Shown here: positions 52,608-61,305 of the stretch, piece after piece
Numbering within the stretch: position 1 is the stretch's first letter
Layout of the letters: the number at the start of each line of letters is the position of its first letter
Assembly (NCBI RefSeq): GCF_000682735.1
Contig: NZ_AWFD01000035.1
Coordinates: forward strand, 1-64,000
Reading direction: 5' to 3'
Length of the DNA stretch: 64,000 nucleotides
Source of the DNA: Hyphomonas sp. CY54-11-8
GTDB taxonomy: Bacteria; Pseudomonadota; Alphaproteobacteria; Caulobacterales; Hyphomonadaceae
Program-made: the position numbers and the translations under genes
Notes under the pieces: generated by a model
Databases searched by the model: none
Seen by the model: the letters and a program-made list of their open reading frames with translations, nothing else
Told to the model about the DNA's origin: nothing

Positions 52608-53678
52608 TCACGGCGTGAGGATAAGACCGGAGGAGGGGCTCACATCCGCATCCAGCGTTTTCTGCCAGGCGGCAGAGATGGCTTCGTGTCCCTTGGCTTG
52701 TTTCGGTTTCACGAACTTGCGTGACGCCTTGTAGAAACTCAGGAGCGACTGGCCGAGCTTCGCATTGAGCGTGTTGGCCCCGAGTTGCTTGGTACGCTCC
52801 GCCGCATAGGTCGGTACGAAGAAGAACTCCGGCTGCGGATCGGGCAGCTGGATCGGGGTGCGATTGCCTTCCCAGTCCGTTACACCAATGACAAGGCTGC
52901 GCACGAGCCGGTCTTTCAGCGCATTGTGCACGTCTGCCGTCAGGGTGGGGCGGCCGAGAAAGTCGACAAAGGCGGTCAGTCCGCGTGCATGCAGACGGTC
53001 TACATCGCCATAGGTTCTCACCCGGCCATACAGCCCGGTAGATTCCACGAAGGATTTGTTGCCTTTGGAGGTCAGCCCCACGGTGTCCACATTGCCACGC
53101 TGTTTCAGGCAATGCGCGAGGGCGAGAGCGGTCTTAGAAGAGGCCGAAGATATCACAACCGTTTCCGGGATCGGATCACCGGTTTCCATCAGCGAGTCGT
53201 CGATCATCCATCCGGTGGTGAACAGCGGCCGGAACAGCATCTGTTGTGCCTCGGACTCAGCGTCGTAGGAAGGGTCCGCGGCTGTGAAGATATAGGTGTT
53301 GTAGATGGCGGCCATGGGCTGGCGGTGCGCAGCGCCGTCCACGAAGCTGGCTTTGCTCACTTTCGAGGGCTCGACATCGAAGCGATCCGAGATCGGAAGG
53401 TATCCGTAGACCCGCTGGCCAGCCGTCACGCCTTCGGCCTTGGACTCTTCAACCGTCGCAAAGCCCCAGACCGGGACGCGCCCGTAAGCCGGGTCAGCCG
53501 CCGGGAAGAAGTCCCAGTATTTCATCGCATCGCCAAAGGTGGCGTATGTGACATTGTTGGCGGTCAGGGCGAAGGCTTCGATCTTGAGCCGCGCGCAACC
53601 ATCGGCCAGCGGTGTTGCGAGCCGGTCGGTCCATTTGACGTCGCGCAGGTCGTCGCGCCGGATGAGAAAATCGCTCAT
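52608..53678 (-). CDS. DUF2855 family protein
   Basis: A 356-residue protein of the DUF2855 family, which resembles a quinone-reductase-like MDR fold (NNVTYATFGDAMKYWDFFPA, YGRVPVWGFATV, VISSASSKTALALAHCL). Function is uncharacterised. It begins with an ATGA overlap with the crotonase gene and precedes the CoA transferase by seven bases. The linkage to a P450 and CoA genes suggests a role in oxidising a small organic substrate, but no activity is demonstrated. Confidence 0.85.
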   Translation of the reverse strand: MSDFLIRRDDLRDVKWTDRLATPLADGCARLKIEAFALTANNVTYATFGDAMKYWDFFPAADPAYGRVPVWGFATVEESKAEGVTAGQRVYGYLPISDRFDVEPSKVSKASFVDGAAHRQPMAAIYNTYIFTAADPSYDAESEAQQMLFRPLFTTGWMIDDSLMETGDPIPETVVISSASSKTALALAHCLKQRGNVDTVGLTSKGNKSFVESTGLYGRVRTYGDVDRLHARGLTAFVDFLGRPTLTADVHNALKDRLVRSLVIGVTDWEGNRTPIQLPDPQPEFFFVPTYAAERTKQLGANTLNAKLGQSLLSFYKASRKFVKPKQAKGHEAISAAWQKTLDADVSPSSGLILTP

Positions 53679-54433
53679 GTCTTTGCTTTCGGTGACTTTC
53701 CTGTAAAGGCCCCGATTCGAGCCTGCATGTCAGGCCCCACGCCCTCATTGTTAAGTATCTCCCATTGCAGGCCGCTGTCCATATCGCGTGCATCGGTGGC
53801 TTCCAGAAGCCGCTTGTTGGCCGCATGAGAAAAGGCAGAGTTTTCCGTGATCTGTCCGGCCAGTTTTTCAATTGCCGCGTCGAACTCGGCGTCCGGTACG
53901 ACCATTTCGGCGAGTCCGATGCGGAAGGCTTCGTCTGCGCGGATCATTTCGGCGGTAAACATCAGGCGCTTTGCGGTCGCGATGCCGACGCGGCGGGGCA
54001 GGCGCTGGCTCATGCCCCAGATCGGCGTCAGGGCCCATTTGGCGTGTGTGTCGCCAAAACGCGCACTCTCGGCGGCGATGATGAAGTCCGCCGCCAGCGC
54101 GACTTCCAGCGCGCCGGTGTAACAGTGCCCGTGCACGGCAGCGATCACAGGCTTCGGCAGGCGCTCCATCAGGCGTAGCGTTTCCGAATGCCAGCCGCGG
54201 GACGGCACGGCTTCGCCCTCGGCAATGTCTGCCAGATCGTGCCCGGCGGAGAAGCACTTGCCGGCACCGCGCAGGACGACACAGCCAATGGAGTCGTCCT
54301 TGTAGAGATCGGACACGTGCGAGCGGAGCTCCCGGAACATGCCGACCGTCAGCGCATTCAGCTTGTCCGGGCGGTTCAGGGTCAGGATGGCGCAGCCATC
54401 ATTGTCCTGCCGGGTAACGAGTGTATCTGTCAT
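53675..54433 (-). CDS. Enoyl-CoA hydratase/isomerase family protein
   Basis: A 252-residue crotonase. The N-terminus LNRPDKLNALTVGMF is followed by GAGKCFSAGHDLADI (first oxyanion hole) near residue 62, KPVIAAVHGHCYTGALEVALAADFIIAAESARFGDTHAKWALTP near residue 98, and the C-terminal helices. ATG at 54433. Its stop overlaps the DUF2855 start and its start overlaps the P450 stop, both ATGA. Confidence 0.9.
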   Translation of the reverse strand: MTDTLVTRQDNDGCAILTLNRPDKLNALTVGMFRELRSHVSDLYKDDSIGCVVLRGAGKCFSAGHDLADIAEGEAVPSRGWHSETLRLMERLPKPVIAAVHGHCYTGALEVALAADFIIAAESARFGDTHAKWALTPIWGMSQRLPRRVGIATAKRLMFTAEMIRADEAFRIGLAEMVVPDAEFDAAIEKLAGQITENSAFSHAANKRLLEATDARDMDSGLQWEILNNEGVGPDMQARIGAFTGKSPKAKT

Positions 54434-55761
54434 GATCCGAGATCCACCATGAGGCTGGAGATGGCGTGAACGAAATTGTTCGGCGCGATGGTCTGCTCGC
54501 CGGTCCATTTCACATCCGGGAAGCGCGTCAGAATTTGCCGGTAAGCCGCTTCAAGCTGCATGTTGGCGACGCGCTGGCCCAGGCAGACATGAGGCCCATG
54601 CCCGAAGGCGAGATGCTCCTTCGCGTTCTCCCGAGTGATGTCGAACCGGTTCGGGTCCGGGAATTTCGCCGGGTCGCGGTTCGCCGCAGCATAGTACATG
54701 ACCACCTTGTCGCCCTCGGCGATGGGCTGGCCGCCGAGTTCGGTGTCTGCCGTTGCCGTGCGGCGCATATAGGTGACCGGCGAGACCATGCGGATCGCCT
54801 CGTGGACGAAGTTGGGAAACAGGTCGGGATTGGCCTGCAGCTTCGCCTTCTGGTCCGGGAATTCCGTCAGCAGACGCATCGTTCCGGAAAGAGAGTTCCG
54901 GGTCGTGTCGTTTCCGGCAAAGACAATCAGCAGCCAGGATCCGTCCAGGAATTCCGGGCTGAGCGGTTGGCCGTCGATCTCGACGTTGGCGATGGCTGAC
55001 AGCAGGTCTTCTTTCGGCTCCTTGCGGCGTTCGGCCAGCAGGTGACGGCCGAAGTCGAACATCGCCTGAATCTCGTTGACGAACTCCATGATGTCTTCCG
55101 GCGTCACATTGCCGAGGCCTTCCTGCTGGGCCCGGTATTGCGATGTCTCCAGGAAGTGCATCCAGTGGACGAGCTTCGGCCGGTCGGCCGCCGGAACGCC
55201 GAGGATTTCGCATAGGGTGAACAGCGGCAGTTCGGCGGAGAACATCTCCACCATGTCCACGACGGGGCCTTGCTTCTCCATCGCGTCGAGCAGCTCGGTC
55301 ACATAGGCATCCACGCGCTTGCGAAGTTCGGCGACGAAGCCGGGGCGGAAGAAGTGCATGTGCTCCATCCGCAGCGGCGTGTGATAGGGTCGGTCAAGAT
55401 TGATCAGGCTGTTCAAGCTGGAGGAATGCAGCAGCGGATGGCGCGGCTGATCCGGCAGGCCATAGGTCATCAAGATGCCGCCGCGCTGGGACGAGAACGT
55501 CGCCGGGTCCAGTTCGACCTTCTTCACCAGTTCATACGGCGTGACGGCCCAGAAGCCGGCGGCGGCCTTTTCCGGATGCCACATGACCGGCGCTTTCTGG
55601 CGCATCATGGCGAAGGCTTCGTGCGTGTAGCCGCCATGACTGGAAAACACTTCCGGATCGGTCAGATCGACCGGCGGGGCGAGGTCGTAGACCGGTTCGT
55701 TGGCTGGCGCGTGGGGCGGCACCTCTTGCTGGTAGGTGTCGGTCACGTTCTGAAGCGTCAT
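54430..55761 (-). CDS. Cytochrome P450
   Basis: A 443-residue soluble bacterial P450, without a membrane anchor. The oxygen-binding I-helix FAGNDTTRNSLSGTM (near residue 285), the ExxR-type HEAIRMVSP, and the heme loop FGHGPHVCLGQRVA (Cys near residue 390) are present. It is related to CYP153/linalool hydroxylase-like soluble P450s by overall length and N-terminal pattern, but this was not confirmed. It is first in a four-gene coupled operon. No ferredoxin or reductase gene is adjacent. Confidence 0.93.
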   Translation of the reverse strand: MTLQNVTDTYQQEVPPHAPANEPVYDLAPPVDLTDPEVFSSHGGYTHEAFAMMRQKAPVMWHPEKAAAGFWAVTPYELVKKVELDPATFSSQRGGILMTYGLPDQPRHPLLHSSSLNSLINLDRPYHTPLRMEHMHFFRPGFVAELRKRVDAYVTELLDAMEKQGPVVDMVEMFSAELPLFTLCEILGVPAADRPKLVHWMHFLETSQYRAQQEGLGNVTPEDIMEFVNEIQAMFDFGRHLLAERRKEPKEDLLSAIANVEIDGQPLSPEFLDGSWLLIVFAGNDTTRNSLSGTMRLLTEFPDQKAKLQANPDLFPNFVHEAIRMVSPVTYMRRTATADTELGGQPIAEGDKVVMYYAAANRDPAKFPDPNRFDITRENAKEHLAFGHGPHVCLGQRVANMQLEAAYRQILTRFPDVKWTGEQTIAPNNFVHAISSLMVDLGS

Positions 55762-55811
55762 GCAATGCCTCCCTTATGGCGATGACCACGGGCGGCATTT
55801 TATGCGCCGTC

Positions 55812-56921
55812 TCAGCGTGGCTTGCTGCGTTTTCTGCTGCCTGACAGATTACCGGAAGGCGGCTTGGTGCCAAGGCGTGACTTGGGGGAAGTACGATCGG
55901 GGCTGGTTGACCATTCTTCCTCTGGCTTCCGGCCTTTTTTGCCGCGTGTTTTCGCCGCCGGTTTCGAGACAGGCTTCGGGCCGGGTTTGCTGTTCCTGAC
56001 GGCCGGTTTCGACTGCGGAGGTGCGCCGCCGGTCCAGGCAGGCGCCGAGTGCTTGACGCCCTCGTACAAGTCGCCAACCGCTTGGACGAGCAGGTCAGGC
56101 GGGACTTCGTCCACCTGTCCCGGTTTCAGTTCCGCCAGTTCGAACGGGCCATAGGAGACGCGGATCAGCCGGTTGACCATCAGATCCAGCGACTCTAGCG
56201 CGCGGCGTACCTCCCGCTTCTTGCCTTCGGCCAGCGTCACCGTCAGCCAGTTGTTGGCGCCGGTCTCACGATCCAGCACCGCCCGGATCGGCTGGTATTT
56301 CACCCCCTCGACCGTGATGCCCTGGGCGAGCTTTTCGATCTTTTCCGGCGTCACGGTGCCATGGGCACGGACGCGATAGGTCCGTTCCAACCCGCTGGAA
56401 GGCAGTTCCAGAGCCCGGGCGAGGGCGCCGTCATTGGTGAGCAGCAGCAAGCCTTCAGTGGTGAGGTCGAGACGGCCGACCGTGACGACGCGGGGCAGCG
56501 TGCGGGGCAGTTCGTCAAAGATGGTCCGGCGGCCTTCCGGGTCCACATTGGTTGTGATCAGGCCGGAGGGCTTGTGATAGCGCCAGACGCGCGTTGCTTC
56601 CGGGGCGGAGATGGTGCGCCGGCCGACGCGGATCAGTTCCTTGCCGGTGACCTTGAAGGCCGGTGACGCCAGCTTCTTGCCGTCGACCGTGACCTTGCCT
56701 TCCTCGATAAGGCGCTCGACTTCGCGACGGGAGGCAACGCCAGCCCGTGCGAGATACTTCGCGATCCGCTCGCCTTCGCTCCAGTCGGTTTCTTCAGCCG
56801 GACCGCGTGGTGCGCTGGATTTACCCCGAGGGCCAGATTTGTAGTTGGGCTTGTCGCCCGGTTTGCCTCTCGCGCTAGCAGGCTTGCGGCGCAGGCGGCC
56901 CGTCTCTCGACGCTCCGTCAT
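55812..56921 (-). CDS. Ribosomal large subunit pseudouridine synthase (RsuA/RluB family)
   Basis: A 369-residue enzyme. A basic Arg/Lys/Gly N-terminal tail is followed by an S4 RNA-binding domain (about residues 50-95: ERIAKYLARAGVASRREVERLIEEGKVTVDG). The catalytic domain has the motif VGRLDLTTEGLLLLTNDGALARALELP (catalytic Asp), YRVRAHG and EGKKREVRRALESL. The C-terminal 85 residues are low-complexity Lys/Pro/Ser/Arg. Subfamily RluB/RluE/RluF/RsuA cannot be fixed by eye. A GC-rich hairpin lies just upstream. Confidence 0.9.
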   Translation of the reverse strand: MTERRETGRLRRKPASARGKPGDKPNYKSGPRGKSSAPRGPAEETDWSEGERIAKYLARAGVASRREVERLIEEGKVTVDGKKLASPAFKVTGKELIRVGRRTISAPEATRVWRYHKPSGLITTNVDPEGRRTIFDELPRTLPRVVTVGRLDLTTEGLLLLTNDGALARALELPSSGLERTYRVRAHGTVTPEKIEKLAQGITVEGVKYQPIRAVLDRETGANNWLTVTLAEGKKREVRRALESLDLMVNRLIRVSYGPFELAELKPGQVDEVPPDLLVQAVGDLYEGVKHSAPAWTGGAPPQSKPAVRNSKPGPKPVSKPAAKTRGKKGRKPEEEWSTSPDRTSPKSRLGTKPPSGNLSGSRKRSKPR

Positions 56922-56943
56922 GATGGCTTCCTTTCAATGTCAG

Positions 56944-56968
56944 CGGCCCGAATCCGTCATCCGGGCCG
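56944..56968 (-). terminator. GC hairpin after the M20 peptidase gene
   Basis: CGGCCCG (56944-56950) and CGGGCCG (56962-56968) form a 7-bp stem in the 73-base gap between the M20 gene end and the pseudouridine synthase start. No U-tract follows on the minus strand, so it is at best a Rho-dependent or attenuator-like structure. Confidence 0.3.
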
Positions 56969-56994
56969 TTGATGCAAGGGATTTTGACTGCCGG

Positions 56995-58377
56995 TTACTT
57001 CGACAGTTCAGTGATCAGCACATACCAATGGTCCAGTGCGCCGGGGATGGAGGCGACCGGCACACGCTCGTTCAGGCCGTGAGCATACTCGTCCGAAGGC
57101 TTCATGAAGATGCCGGTGACGCCATAGGTATCGATGCCTTCCTTGCGGAAGAACAGGCCGTCCGTCGTGCCGGCGGACATGGACGGGATAATCGGCAGTC
57201 CGGGGGCCTGGGCATCGACGGCCTTGCGCAGCGCGGTCATGACCTCCGGGTGCAGCGGTGAGGTTTCAGACTGCGGGAAGACTTCCGGGAATGTCACCTG
57301 TGCGCTCTCGCCCGCCAGTTCCTGCAGCTTCGCCATCACGTCGAGCGGCGGAATGCCGGGGAAGATACGGCAGTTGATGTTCGCCACCACGCTCTGCGGC
57401 AGGGCGTTTGGTGCATGGCCGCCGGTAATCTCGGTTGGCACGCACGTGGTGCGGACCTGACCGACATATTCCGGATGTTTCGACAGCTCTGCTGCGGCTT
57501 CGGCGTCGTCCGGATTTGTCGAGAAGCGCGCCATCGCCTCGCCCAAACCGCCTTCCGTGCGCTTGGCCGTTTCGGCGAAGAAAGCGCGCGTCAGTTCACT
57601 TGAGCGGACAGGGAACTGGTAAGTGCCGATCCGTTCCAGAACACCCGCCATGTCGACGATTGCATTGTGCGCGGTCGGGCGGCTGGAGTGGCCACCGGGA
57701 TTGGTGATGGTGATCTTGAAGTCTGCATAGGTCTTTTCGCCAGCCTGCAGGCTGTAGAAGGCGAAGCTGCCATCCTCGTTCAAGGTGCCGCCACCTCCAT
57801 CGGCGTTCAGTACGTAACGTGCATCCCGGTAGAGCGGTGCAATCGTCTCGGCTGTCTTTTGCGCGGTCTCTTCGTCACCTGTCAGGATAAGGATGATGTC
57901 GTTTTCGGGTTCGAACCCTTCGCGCTTTAGGCGCAGCAGTGTGGTGACCAGCATGGTGAGGCCGAACTTGTCGTCCAGCACGCCGCGTCCATAATAATAG
58001 GTGCCGTCGGTTTCCATTGTGAACGGCGCGCGTTCCCAATCGGCCGGGTTCGCCTCGACCACGTCCATGTGGGCGTTCAGCAGGATCGGCGCGTTGGAGT
58101 TCCGGCCGTGGTAGGTTGCGATCAGGGTCGCGGTCTCGCCCAATGGGACGATTTCAACGTCCTCCTCCGGAAAGCCGCCAGCCTTCAGTTCGCCTGCAAG
58201 GTATTCGGCATAAGCCGGGACCTGCCCGCGGCCTGCAACCGTGTCGTACGCCACCGATTTGCCGAGGATCTCGGTTGCCTTCTCGACATCGACCTGCTCG
58301 GCGTTGGCGAAAGTTGGGGTTGACACGCAGCCAACGAGGAAGAGCGCCGCAAGGCTGGTGAGGAGTTTCTGTGTCAT
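56995..58377 (-). CDS. M20 family metallopeptidase, lipoprotein
   Basis: A 460-residue M20/M25/M40 peptidase. Signal with lipobox LVGC (Cys about residue 17). Metal site NAHMDVVEAN near residue 105, GRGVLDDKFGLTML near 138, catalytic ILTGDEETAQ near 168, and the HxSRPT dimerisation-domain segment GGHSSRPTAHNAI near 236. A C-terminal metal ligand lies near AHGLNERV. It cleaves acyl-amino acids or dipeptides in the periplasm. Its ATG overlaps the stop of the small membrane protein gene. Confidence 0.92.
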   Translation of the reverse strand: MTQKLLTSLAALFLVGCVSTPTFANAEQVDVEKATEILGKSVAYDTVAGRGQVPAYAEYLAGELKAGGFPEEDVEIVPLGETATLIATYHGRNSNAPILLNAHMDVVEANPADWERAPFTMETDGTYYYGRGVLDDKFGLTMLVTTLLRLKREGFEPENDIILILTGDEETAQKTAETIAPLYRDARYVLNADGGGGTLNEDGSFAFYSLQAGEKTYADFKITITNPGGHSSRPTAHNAIVDMAGVLERIGTYQFPVRSSELTRAFFAETAKRTEGGLGEAMARFSTNPDDAEAAAELSKHPEYVGQVRTTCVPTEITGGHAPNALPQSVVANINCRIFPGIPPLDVMAKLQELAGESAQVTFPEVFPQSETSPLHPEVMTALRKAVDAQAPGLPIIPSMSAGTTDGLFFRKEGIDTYGVTGIFMKPSDEYAHGLNERVPVASIPGALDHWYVLITELSK

Positions 58378-58802
58378 TGCATGAAGGTCCGGATGGTTTG
58401 GTAAATCTGGATGAGGTTGGATCCAATCGCCAGGCCGATGATAATTTCAAGCGGAATCCAGACGGGGATGAGGCCGCGGGCGCGATTCTTGTCCTTGTCG
58501 ACCAGCAGAGAGAGCGAGCGTCCAATGCCTGCGCCGATCCATCCGAGGGCGAGGGGTAAGGCGGCAAATCCGGCATAGATGGCGGGCAGGTAGATCGCGA
58601 TCAGCAGCGCCGACAGGTGCGCCATCAGGAACAGGCCGCCATAGGTGGCGCGGAATTCCGAATAGCCGCCCGGGCGGGCCGGGTCAGGATCTTCGACGAG
58701 GCGCACGACACCGGACGCCCATCGCGGGGAGATCAGGGCGCCAAGCCCCATCACCGCGCCGGAGGCAAGGGCGATACAGGAAATGATCTGGCCATAATGC
58801 AT
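58374..58802 (-). CDS. Small membrane protein, DUF4345-like
   Basis: A 142-residue protein with four membrane helices (IISCIALASGAVMGLGAL; YGGLFLMAHLSALLIAIYL; GFAALPLALGWIGAGIGRSL; IPLEIIIGLAIGSNLI). The arrangement, including the EFRATYGGLFLMA motif, resembles DUF4345. It is upstream of and coupled to the M20 peptidase (ATGA overlap). Function unknown. Confidence 0.75.
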   Translation of the reverse strand: MHYGQIISCIALASGAVMGLGALISPRWASGVVRLVEDPDPARPGGYSEFRATYGGLFLMAHLSALLIAIYLPAIYAGFAALPLALGWIGAGIGRSLSLLVDKDKNRARGLIPVWIPLEIIIGLAIGSNLIQIYQTIRTFMQ

Positions 58803-58883
58803 GACGATTCATCCTCTCAGTCGGCAGGAACTTTATGCTGCTTTGCGCCTGTGTCTAACGGCCAGTTCAGTTGGCCACGACAA

Positions 58884-58915
58884 GAAAAAAGCGCCGGTCG
58901 TTTCGGACCGGCGCT
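58884..58915 (-). terminator. Rho-independent terminator of the GAF-EAL gene
   Basis: A 10-bp perfect stem AGCGCCGGTC (58890-58899) / GACCGGCGCT (58906-58915), with a six-base loop, is followed on the minus strand by a TTTTTT run. It lies 25 bases past the stop of the EAL gene. Confidence 0.88.
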
Positions 58916-58939
58916 GCAAGAGGGGATGGGTTAGTATGC

Positions 58940-60169
58940 CTACGCTTTACGTAGCTCTTCTTTCGGCGGACCGAATGCGTTGATGCTTGGGCGGCCGAGG
59001 AAGTAGCCCTGGCCGCGGCGGACGCCGAGCAGCTTCAGGGTACGTAGTTCGGCTTCGGTTTCGATACCTTCTGCAACGATCTGGGCGCTCGTCTCACGAG
59101 TATAGTGCAGAAGGGCAGAAATCAGTGCGCGGCGGGCAAGGTCGGCGTCGACGTTGCGCGTCAGGCTGATGTCCACTTTCACGAAATCCGGGCTCAGCTG
59201 GATGATGTGGCGCAGCGAGGAATGACCGGCGCCGGCATCATCGACTGCGATGCGCAGGCCGCGCTTGCGCAGCGGTGCCAGGCACTTCGTGAACAGGTCA
59301 TAGTCCTCGATGATCGCGTGTTCGGTAATCTCAAGTACGATGCGCGACAGCGGAAGGCCGGAGAAGGCTGGCGCAAAGGCCGGGTTGATCACGGTCTGCG
59401 GTGAGGCGTTGACGGACACATACTGGTCTGCCGGCAGGACGTTCAGCGCCCGCACGGCATGCCGGATGGCCGCGAGTTCCAGTTCGGCGGCAAGGCCCAC
59501 TTCGGCAGCTTCAGCGAACCAGATGTCCGGTGTGCGGTAAGGCTCAGCGGAGAAGCGGGACAGCGCCTCGAAGCCTTTCGGCTGCATGTCACCCAGGTCG
59601 ACAATCGGCTGGTAGGCGATTTCGAAGGCTTTCTCTTCCAGCACGGACTCGATGCGGATGCGCTTCTCGCGCATGATGCGCTCGGTGCGGTGATTGGCAT
59701 GAATCTGCTGCGTCGCGAGATTGGCGAACAGGCGCATCGTTTCCAGGTCGCGCGAGTTCAGGCTCGTATTTGGTTTCGGGCTGAGGCAGGCGAACATGCC
59801 GTAGATCGTGCCATCTTCCAGATGGATCGGAATGGCAATGTGAGACCCGATCGGAAGGGTGCGGGTGATCGGCAGGGAGGCAGCCAGCTGGTTCTCAGAC
59901 GTGTCCGGGATCATTTGCGGCAGGCGGCCGGCGATGATCAGGCCGCAATAGCCTTCATCCATGCTGCGGCTGGCGCCGGCGCGGATCAGATGCTCATAAC
60001 CTGGCGCATCGACATTGCGGTAAACGACGCGGCCGTTCACGAATTGCGAGAGGTAGGCCACCGGCATGTCCAGGTGTTCGCGGATTGCCCTCAGCGAAGA
60101 CTCGATGATCTGCGGCGATGTATCCGACGGCCCCTTCAACATGGATGGGTCGAGTTGGAATGCGTTCAT
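58940..60169 (-). CDS. GAF-EAL cyclic-di-GMP phosphodiesterase
   Basis: A 409-residue cytoplasmic protein. A GAF domain (about residues 22-160, with SRSMDEGYCGLIIAG and IPIHLEDGTIYGMFACLSP) precedes an EAL domain (170-400). EAL-type motifs are seen: EALSRFS (the ExL site), EITEHAII, DDAGAGHSSLRH (DDFGTG variant), DFVKVDISL, VAEGIETEAEL and GYFLGRPS. Metal and catalytic residues look intact, so it probably hydrolyses c-di-GMP. ATG at 60169 gives the normal start. An ATG further upstream at 60400 is less likely. Confidence 0.92.
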   Translation of the reverse strand: MNAFQLDPSMLKGPSDTSPQIIESSLRAIREHLDMPVAYLSQFVNGRVVYRNVDAPGYEHLIRAGASRSMDEGYCGLIIAGRLPQMIPDTSENQLAASLPITRTLPIGSHIAIPIHLEDGTIYGMFACLSPKPNTSLNSRDLETMRLFANLATQQIHANHRTERIMREKRIRIESVLEEKAFEIAYQPIVDLGDMQPKGFEALSRFSAEPYRTPDIWFAEAAEVGLAAELELAAIRHAVRALNVLPADQYVSVNASPQTVINPAFAPAFSGLPLSRIVLEITEHAIIEDYDLFTKCLAPLRKRGLRIAVDDAGAGHSSLRHIIQLSPDFVKVDISLTRNVDADLARRALISALLHYTRETSAQIVAEGIETEAELRTLKLLGVRRGQGYFLGRPSINAFGPPKEELRKA

Positions 60170-60339
60170 CAGTGCCCTCCCGGCGAGCGCCTGGTAAAAA
60201 GTAAATCCCCCTGCCGTCCTGGCAGCTACCCGGGAAACATAATTAGCTTTTTTTAAGCAAGCGGTGCCGGAAACGGGGGAATTCGGAAAAGAGAGTTGCC
60301 GACTTGGAAACCATGTTGAGCTAGGACAAGCTCGGCACA

Positions 60340-61305
60340 TCAGGTGACGCCGGCTTCCTTCCAGGCTTCCTTGGGCCAGCGGCGGTGTTGCCAGAACCAT
60401 TGGCCGGGATGGGCGCGGACCTGCGCTTCCAGGAATTTGTTGATCCGCGTGACCGAGCGCAGAATGTCGGCATCTGAATCGCCGGTATCTTCTGGCACAT
60501 AGGGCTCGTGGAACTCGATCCGGAAACGGGCAGGGCCGGTGCGGATGGTTGAAACAGGTACAATTGGCACCTGGTATTTCAAGGCGAGGCGCGTCGGGCC
60601 CGGTGCGGTCATTGCCTCGCGGCCGAAGAAGGGGACGGCCACGCCTTCGTTGAATTTCTGGTCGTTCATCAGCGCGATGGGGGAACCCTTGGCAAGCGCC
60701 CGCATCAGTTCCCGCGTGCCGATGCCCTTCGGCGCGTTGATCGCCGTGCCGTAGTCATGACGCAGTTTCGAAATGCGCCGGTCGATGTGCGGATTGTTGA
60801 GCGCCCGGTAGGTCATCACCGCATGCGGGATCCGCTTGGTGATTGCGGCCGGCATGATTTCCCAGTTTGCGAAGTGGCCGGAGATGAACACCGCGCCTTT
60901 CCCGCTGTCGCGGATGCGGTCCAGGATATCGAGGCCGACGATTTCCACTCGTCCAGATGTGTACGGATCGATCTTTGGTAGGTGCGGCAGCTCGCCCGCT
61001 GTGCGCCCGGCAGATTCCCAGGCGGCGAGGGCGGTTTCTTCCACCTGCTCCTCCGTCCATTCGGGAAATGCCATTTTCAGGTTCCGCCGCATCGTCTTGT
61101 GCTGAGACAGTCGCGGGCCGATCTGGCGCAGCAGCCAGCCGCCAAAGTTGGACGCGCGTTCCGGCCCCATCGCCTTGACCGGTGCCCAGTAGATCCAGTC
61201 CCAGGCGATCGTTTCCAGCCGCCACTGGACCCGCTGCCAGAAGCTGGCACGGTTATCGATGTCCTTCGGGCGGACATATCCGGTTTTCTGCTGCGGATCG
61301 CTCAT
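60340..61305 (-). CDS. Lipid A biosynthesis acyltransferase (LpxL/HtrB family)
   Basis: A 321-residue acyltransferase of the LpxL/LpxM superfamily. The region near residue 150 has FISGHFANWEIMPAAI (HxxxxE catalytic motif), followed by MTYRALNNPHIDRRI and MNDQKFNEGVAVPFFG. The C-terminus ends with HPGQWFWQHRRWPKEAW. It adds a secondary acyl chain to lipid A (Kdo2-lipid IVA). It is the last gene of the LPS operon, coupled to lpxK by ATGA. Confidence 0.93.
   Translation of the reverse strand: MSDPQQKTGYVRPKDIDNRASFWQRVQWRLETIAWDWIYWAPVKAMGPERASNFGGWLLRQIGPRLSQHKTMRRNLKMAFPEWTEEQVEETALAAWESAGRTAGELPHLPKIDPYTSGRVEIVGLDILDRIRDSGKGAVFISGHFANWEIMPAAITKRIPHAVMTYRALNNPHIDRRISKLRHDYGTAINAPKGIGTRELMRALAKGSPIALMNDQKFNEGVAVPFFGREAMTAPGPTRLALKYQVPIVPVSTIRTGPARFRIEFHEPYVPEDTGDSDADILRSVTRINKFLEAQVRAHPGQWFWQHRRWPKEAWKEAGVT

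Noticed and set aside
60170-60339. Possible c-di-GMP riboswitch upstream of the GAF-EAL gene
   Set aside because: Only a short CTGCC/GGCAG hairpin (60211-60225) and A/T tracts are visible. The conserved GEMM core bases were not found.
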